From: Osmia lignaria lignaria
Lineage: Eukaryota; Arthropoda; Insecta; Hymenoptera; Megachilidae
Length of the DNA: 64,000 nucleotides
Assembly (NCBI RefSeq): GCF_051020975.1
Contig: NW_027478173.1
Span: forward strand, 1 to 64,000
Direction: 5' to 3'
Shown: positions 45,849 through 58,081 of the stretch, one piece after another
Position numbering within the stretch: the first letter of the stretch is position 1
Layout: each line of letters begins with the position of its first letter
Notes under the pieces: model-generated
The model's input: only the letters and a program-made list of their open reading frames with translations
What the model was told of the DNA's origin: nothing
The model's database searches: none
Translations under genes and position numbers: made by a program

Positions 45849-48800
45849 TCAGAAGCGTAGTTTTCGAGATATATCGAGATATTTAAAAGTTCCGAAGCCG
45901 CACCAACATAATAGAGATACAGAAACACCGTGGCCCCTTTCTTTGAGATAACTCTGCACTATTGCGAGCTGTAAATGCCACTTCCAGCTTAGCTGTGCAG
46001 AAGAAGAACAACAAGAAGAAGAAATATCTCGAAATATGTCCGTCAGGCCCCTTCCCTTGAGATATATCTGCAAATATCTCGGAAACGAAGCGAGCTATGG
46101 CAAAATGTTAAGAGACCTTTTTTGTAGAGAATTATGTTTCCTACAATTTATGTTCTATGATATTTTTTGATCAGAAGCGTAGTTTTCGAGATATATCGAG
46201 ATATTTAAAGGTTCCGAAGCCGCACCAACATAATAGAGATACAGAAACACCGTGGCCCCTTTCTTTGAGATAACTCTGCACTATTGCGAGCTGTAAATGC
46301 CACTTCCAGCTTAGCTGTGCAGAAGAAGAACAACAAGAAGAAGAAATATCTCGAAATATGTCCGTCAGGCCCCTTCCCTTGAGATATATCTGCAAATATC
46401 TCGGAAACGAAGCGAGCGATGGCAAAATGTTAAGAGACCTTTTTTGTAGAGAATTATGTTTCCTACAATTTATGTTCTATGATATTTTTTGATCAGAAGC
46501 GTAGTTTTCGAGATATATCGAGATATTTAAAAGTTCCGAAGCCGCACCAACATAATAGGGATACAGAAACACCGTGGCCCCTTTCTTTGAGATAACTCTG
46601 CACTATTGCGAGCTGTAAATGCCACTTCCAGCTTAGCTGTGCAGAAGAAGAACAACAAGAAGAAGAAATATCTCGAAATATGTCCGTCAGGCCCCTTCCC
46701 TTGAGATATATCTGCAAATATCTCGGAAACGAAGCGAGCGATGGCAAAATGTTAAGAGACCTTTTTTGTAGAGAATTATGTTTCCTACAATTTATGTTCT
46801 ATGATATTTTTTGATCAGAAGCGTAGTTTTCGAGATATATCGAGATATTTAAAAGTTCCGAAGCCGCACCAACATAATAGGGATACAGAAACACCGTGGC
46901 CCCTTTCTTTGAGATAACTCTGCAGTATTGCGAGCTGTAAATGCCACTTCCAGCTTAGCTGTGCAGAAGAAGAACAACAAGAAGAAGAAATATCTCGAAA
47001 TATGTCCGTCAGGCCCCTTCCCTTGAGATAAATCTGCAAATATCGCGGAAACGAAGCGAGCTATGGCAAAATGTTCAGAGACCTTTTTTGTAGAGAATTA
47101 AGTTTCCTATGTTTTATGTTCTATGATATTTTTTGATCTGATGCGTAGTTCTCGAGATATATCAAGATATTTAAAAGTTCCGAAGCCGCACCAACATAAT
47201 AGAGATACAGAAACACCGTGGCCCCTTTCTTTGAGATAACTCTGCACTATTGCGAGCTGTAAATGCCACTTCCAGCTTAGCTGTGCAGAAGAAGAACAAC
47301 AAGAAGAAGACATATATCGAAATATGTCCGTCAGGCCCCTTCCCTTGAGATATATCTGCAAATATCTCGGAAACGAAGCGAGCTATGGCAAAATGTTAAG
47401 AGACCTTTTTTGTAGAGAATTATGTTTCCTACAATTTATGTTCTATGATATTTTTTGATCAGAAGCGTAGTTTTCGAGATATATCGAGATATTTAAAAGT
47501 TCCAAAGCCGCACCAACATAATAGGGATACAGAAACACCGTGGCCCCTTTCTTTGAGATAACTCTGCACTATTGCGAGCTGCAAATGCCACTTCCAGCTT
47601 AGCTGTGCAGAGGAAGAACAACAAGAAGAAGAAATATCTCGAAATATGTCCGTCAGGCCAGTCCCTTTGAGCTGAATCTGCAAATATCTCGGAAACGAAG
47701 CGAGCTATGGCAAAATGTTAAGAGACGTTTTTTGTAGAGAATTATGTTTCCTACAATTTATGTTCTATGATATTTTTTGATCAGAAGCGTAGTTTTCGAG
47801 ATATATCGAGATATTTAAAAGTTCCGAAGCCGCACCAACATAATAGGGATACAGAAACACCGTGGCCCCTTTCTTTGAGATAACTCTGCAGTATTGCGAG
47901 CTGTAAATGCCACTTCCAGCTTAGCTGTGCAGAAGAAGAACAACAAGAAGAAGAAATATCTCGAAATATGTCCGTCAGGCCCCTTCCCTTGAGATAAATC
48001 TGCAAATATCTCGGAAACGAAGAGAGCTATGGCAAAATGTTAAGAGACCTTTTGTGTAGAGAATTAAGTTTCCTACTTTTTATGTTCTATGATATTTTTT
48101 GATCTGATGCGTAGTTCTCGAGATATATCAAGATATTTAAAAGTTCCGAAGCCGCACCAACATAATAGAGATACAGAAACACCGTGGCCCCTTTCTTTGA
48201 GATAACTCTGCACTATTGCGAGCTGTAAATGCCACTTCCAGCTTAGCTGTGCAGAAGAAGAACAACAAGAAGAAGAAATATCTCGAAATATGTCCGTCAG
48301 GCCCCTTCCCTTGAGATATATCTGCAAATATCTCGGAAAGGAAGCGAGCTATGGCAAAATGTTAAGAGACCTTTTTTGTAGAGAATTATGTTTCCTACAA
48401 TTTATGTTCTATGATATTTTTTGATCAGAAGCGTAGTTTTCGAGATATATCGAGATATTTAAAGGTTCCGAAGCCGCACCAACATAATAGAGATACAGAA
48501 ACACCGTGGCCCCTTTCTTTGAGATAACTCTGCACTATTGCGAGCTGTAAATGCCACTTCCAGCTTAGCTGTGCAGAAGAAGAACAACAAGAAGAAGAAA
48601 TATCTCGAAATATGTCCGTCAGGCCCCTTCCCTTGAGATATATCTGCAAATATCTCGGAAACGAAGCGAGCTATGGCAAAATGTTAAGAGACCTTTTTTG
48701 TAGAGAATTATGTTTCGTACAATTTATGTTCTATGATATTTTTTGGTCAGAAGCGTAGTTTTCGAGATATATCGAGATATTTAAAAGTTCCAAAGCCGCA

Positions 48801-49390
48801 CCAACATAATAGAGATACAGAAACACCGTGGCCCCTTTCTTTGAGATAACTCTGCACTAGTGCGAGCCGCAAATGCCACTTCCAGCTTAGCTGTGCAGAA
48901 GAAGAACAACAAGAAGAAGAAATATCTCGAAATATGTCCGTCAGGCCCCTTCCCTTGAGATATATCTGCAAATATCTCGGAAACGAAGCGAGCTATGGCA
49001 AAATGTTAAGAGACCTTTTTTGTAGAGAATTATGTTTCCTACTTTTTATGTTCTATGATATTTTTTGATCAGACGCGTAGCTCTCGAGATATATCAAGAT
49101 ATTTAAAAGTTCCGAAGCCGCACCAACATAATAGAGATACAGAAACACCGTGGCCCCTCTCTTTGAGATAACTCTGCACTATTGCGAGCTGCAAATGCCA
49201 CTTCCAGCTTAGCTGTGCAGAAGAAGAACATCAAGAAGAAGAAATATCTCGAAATATGTCCGTTAGGCCCCTTCCCTTGAGATAAATCTGCAAATATCTC
49301 GGAAACGAAGAGAGCTATGGCAAAATGTTAAGAGACCTTTTTTATAGAGAATTAAGTTTCCTACTTTTTATGTTCTATGATATTTTTTGA
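45849..49390. repeat. Mixed block of mostly type A monomers
   Basis: Eleven monomers, A fronts predominating, often with GCTGTAAATG. Markers: TAAAGGTTCC at 46171 and 48425; GAGCGATGG tails after 46171 and 46493; CAGTATTGCG at 46815 and 47781; the pair 47137-47780, which recurs at 51643-52286; GTTTCGTAC plus TTTTTGGTCAG before 48747, which recurs before 54540; and ACGCGTAGCTCTCG at 49069. Confidence 0.82.
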
Positions 49391-50999
49391 TCTGATGCGT
49401 AGTTCTCGAGATATATCAAGATATTTAAAAGTTCCGAAGCCGCACCAACATAATAGAGATACAGAAACACCGTGGCCCCTTTCTTTGAGATAACTCTGCA
49501 CTATTGCGAGCTGTAAATGCCACTTCCAGCTTAGCTGTGCAGAAGAAGAACAACAAGAAGAAGAAATATCTCGAAATATGTCCGTCAGGCCCCTTCCCTT
49601 GAGATAAATCTGCAAATATCTCGGAAACGAAGCGAGCTATGGCAAAATGTTGAGAGACCTTTTTTGTAGAGAATTAAGTTTCCTATGTTTTATGTTGTAT
49701 GATATTTTTTGATCAGATGCGTAGTTCTCGAGATATATCAAGATATTTAAAAGTTCCGAAGCCGCACCAACATAATAGGGATACAGATACACCGTGGCCC
49801 CTTTCTTTGAGATAACTCTGCACTATTGCGAGCCGCAAATGCCACTTCCAGCTTAGCTGTGCAGAAGAAGAACAACAAGAAGAAGAAATATCTCGAAATA
49901 TGTCCGTCAGGCCCCTTCCCTTGAGATAAATCTGCAAATATCTCGGAAACGAAGCGAGCTATGGCAAAATGTTGAGAGACCTTTTTTGTAGAGAATTAAG
50001 TTTCCTATGTTTTATGTTCTATGATATTTTTTGATCAGATGCGTAGTTCTCGAGATATATCAAGATATTTAAAAGTTCCGAAGCCGCACCAACATAATAG
50101 AGATACAGAAACACCGTGGCCCCTTTCTTTGAGATAACTCTGCACTATTGCGAGCCGCAAATGCCACTTCCAGCTTAGCTGTGCAGAAGAAGAACAACAA
50201 GAAGAAGAAATATCTCGAAATATGTCCGTCAGGCCCCTTCCCTTGAGATAAATCTGCAAATATCTCGGAAACGAAGAGAGCTATGGCAAAATGTTAAGAG
50301 ACCTTTTTTGTAGAGAATTAAGTTTCCTACTTTTTATGTTCTATGATATTTTTTGATCTGATGCGTAGTTCTCGAGATATATCACGATATTTAAAAGTTC
50401 CGAAGCCGCACCAACATAATAGAGATACAGAAACACCGTGGCCCCTTTCTTTGAGATAACTCTGCACTATTGCGAGCTGCAAATGCCACTTCCAGCTTAG
50501 CTGTGCAGAAGAAGAACAACAAGAAGAAGAAATATCTGGAAATATGTCCGTCAGGCCCCTTCCCTCAGATAAATCTGCAAATATCTCGGAAACGAAGCGA
50601 GCTATGGCAAAATGTTGAGAGACCTTTTTTGTAGAGAATTAAGTTTCCTACGTTTTATGTTTTATGATATTTTTTGATCAGATGCGTAGTTCTCGAGATA
50701 TATCAAGATATTTAAAAGTTCCGAAGCCGCACCAACATAATAGAGATACAGAAACACCGTGGCCCCTTTCTTTGAGATAACTCTGCACTATTGCGAGCTG
50801 CAAATGCCACTTCCAGCTTAGCTGTGCAGAAGAAGAACATCAAGAAGAAGAAATATCTCGAAATATGTCCGTCAGGCCCCTTCCCTTGAGATAAATCTGC
50901 AAATATCTCGGAAACGAAGAGAGCTATGGCAAAATGTTAAGAGACCTTTTTTGTAGAGAATTAAGTTTCCTACTTTTTATGTTCTATGATATTTTTTGA
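49391..50999. repeat. 5-monomer segment, copy 2 (1609 bp)
   Basis: Copy of 44240-45848 with the same 1-bp deletion (CCCTCAGATA) and the same nonsense-creating GAACATCAAG. Here the related monomer reads ATATCTGGAAAT where copy 1 reads ATATCTGAAAAT. Its last two monomers are immediately duplicated at 51000-51642. Confidence 0.9.
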
Positions 51000-51642
51000 T
51001 CTGATGCGTAGTTCTCGAGATATATCACGATATTTAAAAGTTCCGAAGCCGCACCAACATAATAGAGATACAGAAACACCGTGGCCCCTTTCTTTGAGAT
51101 AACTCTGCACTATTGCGAGCTGCAAATGCCACTTCCAGCTTAGCTGTGCAGAAGAAGAACAACAAGAAGAAGAAATATCTGGAAATATGTCCGTCAGGCC
51201 CCTTCCCTCAGATAAATCTGCAAATATCTCGGAAACGAAGCGAGCTATGGCAAAATGTTGAGAGACCTTTTTTGTAGAGAATTAAGTTTCCTACGTTTTA
51301 TGTTTTATGATATTTTTTGATCAGATGCGTAGTTCTCGAGATATATCAAGATATTTAAAAGTTCCGAAGCCGCACCAACATAATAGAGATACAGAAACAC
51401 CGTGGCCCCTTTCTTTGAGATAACTCTGCACTATTGCGAGCTGCAAATGCCACTTCCAGCTTAGCTGTGCAGAAGAAGAACATCAAGAAGAAGAAATATC
51501 TCGAAATATGTCCGTCAGGCCCCTTCCCTTGAGATAAATCTGCAAATATCTCGGAAACGAAGAGAGCTATGGCAAAATGTTAAGAGACCCTTTTTGTAGA
51601 GAATTAAGTTTCCTACTTTTTATGTTCTATGATATTTTTTGA
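51000..51642. repeat. Tandem duplicate of the 643-bp dimer at 50357-50999
   Basis: A 321-bp monomer with CACGATATTT, ATCTGGAAAT and CCCTCAGATA is followed by a 322-bp monomer with GAACATCAAG. The only change I noticed against 50357-50999 is near the end (GAGACCCTTTTTG against GAGACCTTTTTTG). This is a very recent duplication that also doubled two alleles disrupting the minus-strand frame. Confidence 0.92.
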
Positions 51643-53252
51643 TCTGATGCGTAGTTCTCGAGATATATCAAGATATTTAAAAGTTCCGAAGCCGCACCAA
51701 CATAATAGAGATACAGAAACACCGTGGCCCCTTTCTTTGAGATAACTCTGCACTATTGCGAGCTGTAAATGCCACTTCCAGCTTAGCTGTGCAGAAGAAG
51801 AACAACAAGAAGAAGACATATCTCGAAATATGTCCGTCAGGCCCCTTCCCTTGAGATATATCTGCAAATATCTCGGAAACGAAGCGAGCTATGGCAAAAT
51901 GTTAAGAGACGATTTTTGTAGAGAATTATGTTTCCTACAATTTATCTTCTATGATATTTTTTGATCAGAAGCGTAGTTTTCGAGATATATCGAGATATTT
52001 AAAAGTTCCGAAGCCGCACCAACATAATAGAGATACAGAAACACCGTGGCCCCTTTCTTTGAGATAACTCTGCACTATTGCGAGCTGCAAATGCCACTTC
52101 CAGCTTAGCTGTGCAGAGGAAGAACAACAAGAAGAAGAAATATCTCGAAATATGTCCGTCAGGCCAGTTCCTTTGAGCTGAATCTGCAAATATCTCGGAA
52201 ACGAAGCGAGCTATGGCAAAATATTAAGAGACGATTTTTGTAGAGAATTATGTTTCCTACAATTTATCTTCTATGATATTTTTTGATCAGAAGCGTAGTT
52301 TTCGAGATATATCGAGATATTTAAAAGTTCCGAAGCCGCACCAACATAATAGAGATACAGAAACACCGTGGCCCCTTTCTTTGAGATAACTCTGCACTAT
52401 TGCGAGCTGTAAATGCCACTTCCAGCTTAGCTGTGCAGAAGAAGAACAACAAGAAGAAGAAATATCTCGAAATATGTCCGTCAGGCCCCTTCCCTTGAGA
52501 TATATCTGCAAATATCTCGGAAACGAAGCGAGCTATGGCAAAATGCTAAGAGACCTTTTTTGTAGAGAATTATCTTTCCTACAATTTATGTTCTATGATA
52601 TTTTTTGATCAGAAGCGTAGTTTTCGAGATATATCGAGATATTTAAAGGTTCCGAAGCCGCACCAACATAATAGAGATACAGAAACACCGTGGCCCCTTT
52701 CTTTGAGATAACTCTGCACTATTGCGAGCTGTAAATGCCACTTCCAGCTTAGCTGTGCAGAAGAAGAACAACAAGAAGAAGAAATATCTCGAAATATGTC
52801 CGTCAGGCCCCTTCCCTTGAGATATATCTGCAAATATCTCGGAAACGAAGCGAGCGATGGCAAAATGTTAAGAGACCTTTTTTGTAGAGAATTATGTTTC
52901 CTACAATTTATGTTCTATGATATTTTTTGATCAGAAGCGTAGTTCTCGAGATATATCAAGATATTTAAAAGTTCCGAAGCCGCACCAACATAATAGAGAT
53001 ACAGAAACACCGTGGCCCCTTTCTTTGAGATAACTCTGCACTATTGCGAGCTGCAAATGCCACTTCCAGCTTAGCTGTGCAGAAGAAGAACATCAAGAAG
53101 AAGAAATATCTCGAAATATGTCCGTCAGGTCCCTTCCCTTGAGATAAATCTGCAAATATCTCGGAAACGAAGAGAGCTATGGCAAAATGTTAAGAGACCT
53201 TTTTTGTAGAGAATTAAGTTTCCTACTTTTTATGTTCTATGATATTTTTTGA
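51643..53252. repeat. Mixed block sharing monomers with 46171-47780
   Basis: 51643-52286 repeats the pair 47137-47780 (AGAAGACATAT, then a CAGTTCCTTTGAGCTG tail). Tails after 51643 and 51965 share GACGATTTTTG and TTTATCTTC. 52609 repeats 46171 (TAAAGGTTCC, GAGCGATGG). 52931 has a mixed front, AAGCGTAGTTCTCGAG, and the GAACATCAAG stop. Confidence 0.85.
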
Positions 53253-54539
53253 TCTGATGCGTAGTTCTCGAGATATATCAGGATATTTAAAAGTTCCGAA
53301 GCCGCACCAACATAATAGAGATACAGAAACACCGTGGCCCCTTCTTTGAGATAACTCTGCACTATTGCGAGCTGCAAATGCCACTTCCAGCTTAGCTGTG
53401 CAGAAGAAGAACAACAAGAAGAAGAAATATCTCGAAATATGTCCGTCAGGCCCCTTCCCTTGAGATAAATCTGCAAATATCTCGGAAACGAAGCGAGCTA
53501 TGGCAAAATGTTGAGAGACCTTTTTTGTAGAGAATTAAGTTTCCTATGTTTTATGTTGTATGATATTTTTTGATCAGATGCGTAGTTCTCGAGATATATC
53601 AAGATATTTAAAAGTTCCGAAGCCGCACCAACATAATAGGGATACAGAAACACCGTGGCCCCTTTCTTTGAGATAACTCTGCACTATTGCGAGCCGCAAA
53701 TGCCACTTCCAGCTTAGCTGTGCAGAAGAAGAACAACAAGAAGAAGAAATATCTCGAAATATGTCCGTCAGGCCCCTTCCCTTGAGATAAATCTGCAAAT
53801 ATCTCGGAAACGAAGCGAGCTATGGCAAAATGTTGAGAGACCTTTTTTGTAGATAATTAAGTTTCCTATGTTTTATGTTCTATGATATTTTTTGATCAGA
53901 TGCGTAGTTCTCGAGATATATCAAGATATTTAAAAGTTCCGAAGCCGCACCAACATAATAGAGATACAGAAACACCGTGGCCCCTTTCTTTGAGATAACT
54001 CTGCACTATTGCGAGCCGCAAATGCCACTTCCAGCTTAGCTGTGCAGAAGAAGAACAACAAGAAGAAGAAATATCTCGAAATATGTCCGTCAGGCCCCTT
54101 CCCTTGAGATAAATCTGCAAATATCTCGGAAACGAAGAGAGCTATGGCAAAATGTTAAGAGACCTTTTTTGTAGAGAATTAAGTTTCCTACTTTTTATGT
54201 TCTATGATATTTTTTAATCTGATGCGTAGTTCTCGAGATATATCACGATATTTAAAAGTTCCGAAGCCGCACCAACATAATAGAGATACAGAAACACCGT
54301 GGCCCCTTTCTTTGAGATAACTCTGCACTATTGCGAGCTGTAAATGCCACTTCCAGCTTAGCTGTGCAGAAGAAGAACAACAAGAAGAAGAAATATCTCG
54401 AAATATGTCCGTCAGGCCCCTTCCCTTGAGATATATCTGCAAATATCTCGGAAACGAAGCGAGCTATGGCAAAATGTTAAGAGACCTTTTTTGTAGAGAA
54501 TTATGTTTCGTACAATTTATGTTCTATGATATTTTTTGG
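53253..54539. repeat. Further copy of the 44240-type trimer, with 1-bp deletion
   Basis: 53253-53573 is 321 bp long because one T is missing in GGCCCCTTCTTTG, which breaks the minus-strand frame. It also has ATCAGGATAT. The CTATTGCGAGCCGC pair follows (53574, 53896), then 54218 with TTTTTAATCTG and CACGATATTT. The order matches 49391-50356 and then departs. Confidence 0.88.
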
Positions 54540-56793
54540 TCAGAAGCGTAGTTTTCGAGATATATCGAGATATTTAAAAGTTCCAAAGCCGCACCAACAT
54601 AATAGAGATACAGAAACACCGTGGCCCCTTTCTTTGAGATAACTCTGCACTAGTGCGAGCCGCAAATGCCACTTCCAGCTTAGCTGTGCAGAAGAAGAAC
54701 AACAAGAAGAAGAAATATCTCGAAATATGTCCGTCAGGCCAGTTCCTTTGAGCTGAATCTGCAAATATCTCGGAAACGAAGCGAGCTATGGCAAAATGTT
54801 AAGAGACGTTTTTTGTAGAGAATTATGTTTCCTACAATTTATGTTCTATGATATTTTTTGATCAGAAGCGTAGTTTTCGAGATATATCGAGATATTTAAA
54901 AGTTCCGAAGCCGCACCAACATAACAGGGATACAGAAACACCGTGGCCCCTTTCTTTGAGATAACTCTGCAGTATTGCGAGCTGTAAATGCCACTTCCAG
55001 CTTAGCTGTGCAGAAGAAGAACAACAAGAAGAAGAAATATCTCGAAATATGTACGTCAGGCCCCTTCCCTTGAGATAAATCTGCAAATATCTCGGAAACG
55101 AAGAGAGCTATGGCAAAATGTTAAGAGACCTTTTGTGTAGAGAATTAAGTTTCCTACTTTTTATGTTCTATGATATTTTTTGATCTGATGCGTAGTTCTC
55201 GAGATATATCAAGATATTTAAAAGTTCCGAAGCCGCACCAACATAATAGAGATACAGAAACACCGTGGCCCCTTTCTTTGAGATAACTCTGCACTATTGC
55301 GAGCTGCAAATGCCACTTCCAGCTTAGCTGTGCAGAAGAAGAACATCAAGAAGAAGAAATATCTCGAAATATGTCCGTCAGGCCCCTTCCCTTGAGATAA
55401 ATCTGCAAATATCTCGGAAACGAAGAGAGCTATGGCAAAATGTTAAGAGACCTTTTTTGTAGAGAATTAAGTTTCCTACTTTTTATGTTCTATGATATTT
55501 TTTGATCTGATGCGTAGTTCTCGAGATATATCAAGATATTTAAAAGTTCCGAAGCCGCACCAACATAATAGAGATACAGAAACACCGTGGCCCCTTTCTT
55601 TGAGATAACTCTGCATTATTGCGAGCTGTAAATGCCACTTCCAGCTTAGCTGTGCAGAAGAAGAACAACAAGAAGAAGAAATATCTCGAAATATGTCCGT
55701 CAGGCCCCTTCCCTTGAGATAAATCTGCAAATATCTCGGAAACGAAGCGAGCTATGGCAAAATGTTGAGAGACCTTTTTTGTAGAGAATTAAGTTTCCTA
55801 TGTTTTATGTTGTATGATATTTTTTGATCAGATGCGTAGTTCTCGAGATATATCAAGATATTTAAAAGTTCCGAAGCCGCACCAACATAATAGAGATACA
55901 GAAACACCGTGGCCCCTTTCTTTGAGATAACTCTGCACTATTGCGAGCCGCAAATGCCACTTCCAGCTTAGCTGTGCAGAAGAAGAACAACAAGAAGAAG
56001 AAATATCTCGAAATATGTCCGTCAGGCCCCTTCCCTTGAGATAAATCTGCAAATATCTCGGAAACGAAGCGAGCTATGGCAAAATGTTGAGAGACCTTTT
56101 TTGTAGAGAATTAAGTTTCCTATGTTTTATGTTCTATGATATTTTTTGATCAGATGCGTAGTTCTCGAGATATATCAAGATATTTAAAAGTTCCGAAGCC
56201 GCACCAACATAATAGAGATACAGAAACACCGTGGCCCCTTTCTTTGGGATAACTCTGCACTATTGCGAGCTGCAAATGCCACTTCCAGCTTAGCTGTGCA
56301 GAACAAGAACAACAAGAAGAAGAAATATCTCGAAATATGTACGTCAGGCCCCTTCCCTTGAGATAAATCTGCAAATATCTCGGAAACGAAGAGAGCTATG
56401 GCAAAATGTTAAGAGACCTTTTGTGTAGAGAATTAAGTTTCCTACTTTTTATGTTCTATGATATTTTTTCATCTGATGCGTAGTTCTCGAGATATATCAA
56501 GATATTTAAAAGTTCCGAAGCCGCACCAACATAATAGAGATACAGAAACACCGTGGCCCCTTTCTTTGAGATAACTCTGCACTAGTGCGAGCCGCAAATG
56601 CCACTTCCAGCTTAGCTGTGCAGAAGAAGAACAACAAGAAGAAGAAATATCTCGAAATATGTCCGTCAGGCCCCTTCCCTTGAGATAAATCTGCAAATAT
56701 CTCGGAAACGAAGCGAGCTATGGCAAAATGTTTAGAGACCTTTCTTGTAGAGAATTAAGTTTCCTACTTTTTATGTAGTATGATATTTTTTGA
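54540..56793. repeat. Mixed block starting with a chimeric monomer
   Basis: 54540 begins like 48747 (GTTTCGTAC and TTTTTGGTCAG just before it, CCAAAGCC, CTAGTGCGAGCCGC) and ends like 47459/51965 (CAGTTCCTTTGAGCTG). 54862 matches 47781, including the CCTTTTGTGTAG tail. 55506-56149 is a short copy of the 44240-type series. 56150 introduces CTTTGGGATAAC and GCAGAACAAG, which recur at 58082 and 60014. Confidence 0.83.
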
Positions 56794-58081
56794 TCAGATG
56801 CGTAGTTTTCGAGATATATCGAGATATTTAAAAGTTCCGAAGCCGCACCAACATAATAGAGATACAGAAACACCGTGGCCCCTTTCTTTGAGATAACTCT
56901 GCACTAGTGCGAGCCGCTAATGCCACTTCCAGCTTAGCTGTGCAGAAGAAGAACAACAAGAAGAAGAAATATCTCGAAATATGTCCGTCAGGCCCCTTCC
57001 CTTGAGATAAATATGCAAATATCTCGGAAACGAAGCGAGCTATGGCAAAATGTTAAGAGACCTTTTTTGTAGAGAATTATGTTTCCTACAATTTATGTTG
57101 TATGATATTTTTTGATCAGAAGCGTAGTTTTCGAGATATATCGAGATATTTAAAAGTTCCGAAGCCGCACCAACATAATAGAGATACAGAAACACCGTGG
57201 CCCCTTTCTTTGAGATAACTCTGCACTAGTGCGAGCCGCAAATGCCACTTCCAGCTTAGCTGTGCAGAAGAAGAACAACAAGAAGAAGAAATATCTCGAA
57301 ATACGTCCGTCAGGCCCCTTCCCTTGAGATAGATCTGCAAATATCTCGGAAACGAAGCGAGCTATGGCAAAATGTTTAGAGACCTTTCTTGTAGAGAATT
57401 AAGTTTCCTACTTTTTATGTAGTATGATATTTTTTGATCAGATGCGTAGTTTTCGAGATATATCGAGATATTTAAAAGTTCCGAAGCCGCACCAACATAA
57501 TAGAGATACAGAAACACCGTGGCCCCTCTTTTTGAGATAACTCTGCACTATTGCGAGCTGCAAATGCCACTTCCAGCTTAGCTGTGCAGAAGAAGAACAA
57601 CAAGAAGAAGAAATATCTCGAAATATGTCCGTCAGGCCCCTTCCCTTGAGATAAATCTGCAAATATCTCGGAAACGAAGCGAGCTATGGCAAAATGTTTA
57701 GAGACCTTTCTTGTAGAGAATTAAGTTTCCTACTTTTTATGTAGTATGATATTTTTTGATCAGATGCGTAGTTTTCGAGATATATCGAGATATTTAAAAG
57801 TTCCGAAGCCGCACCAACATAATAGAGATACAGAAACACCGTGGCCCCTCTCTTTGAGATAACTCTGCACTATTGCGAGCTGCAAATGCCACTTCCAGCT
57901 TAGCTGTGCAGAAGAAGAACAACAAGAAGAAGAAATATCTCGAAATATGTCCGTCAGGCCCCTTCCCTTGAGATAAATCTGCAAATATCTCGGAAACGAA
58001 GCGAGCTATGGCAAAATGTTTAGAGACCTTTCTTGTAGAGAATTAAGTTTCCTACTTTTTATGTAGTATGATATTTTTTGA
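56794..58081. repeat. Block with TATGTAGTATG tails and hybrid fronts
   Basis: Four monomers. The tail TTTAGAGACCTTTCTTG plus TATGTAGTATG occurs before 56794, 57438, 57760 and 58082, and again before 60014. Fronts at 56794, 57438 and 57760 read ATGCGTAGTTTTCGAG, mixing the B first marker with the A second marker. 57116 has a normal A front. The 57438 and 57760 monomers are near-identical tandem copies (CTCTTTTTGAG against CTCTCTTTGAG). Confidence 0.88.
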
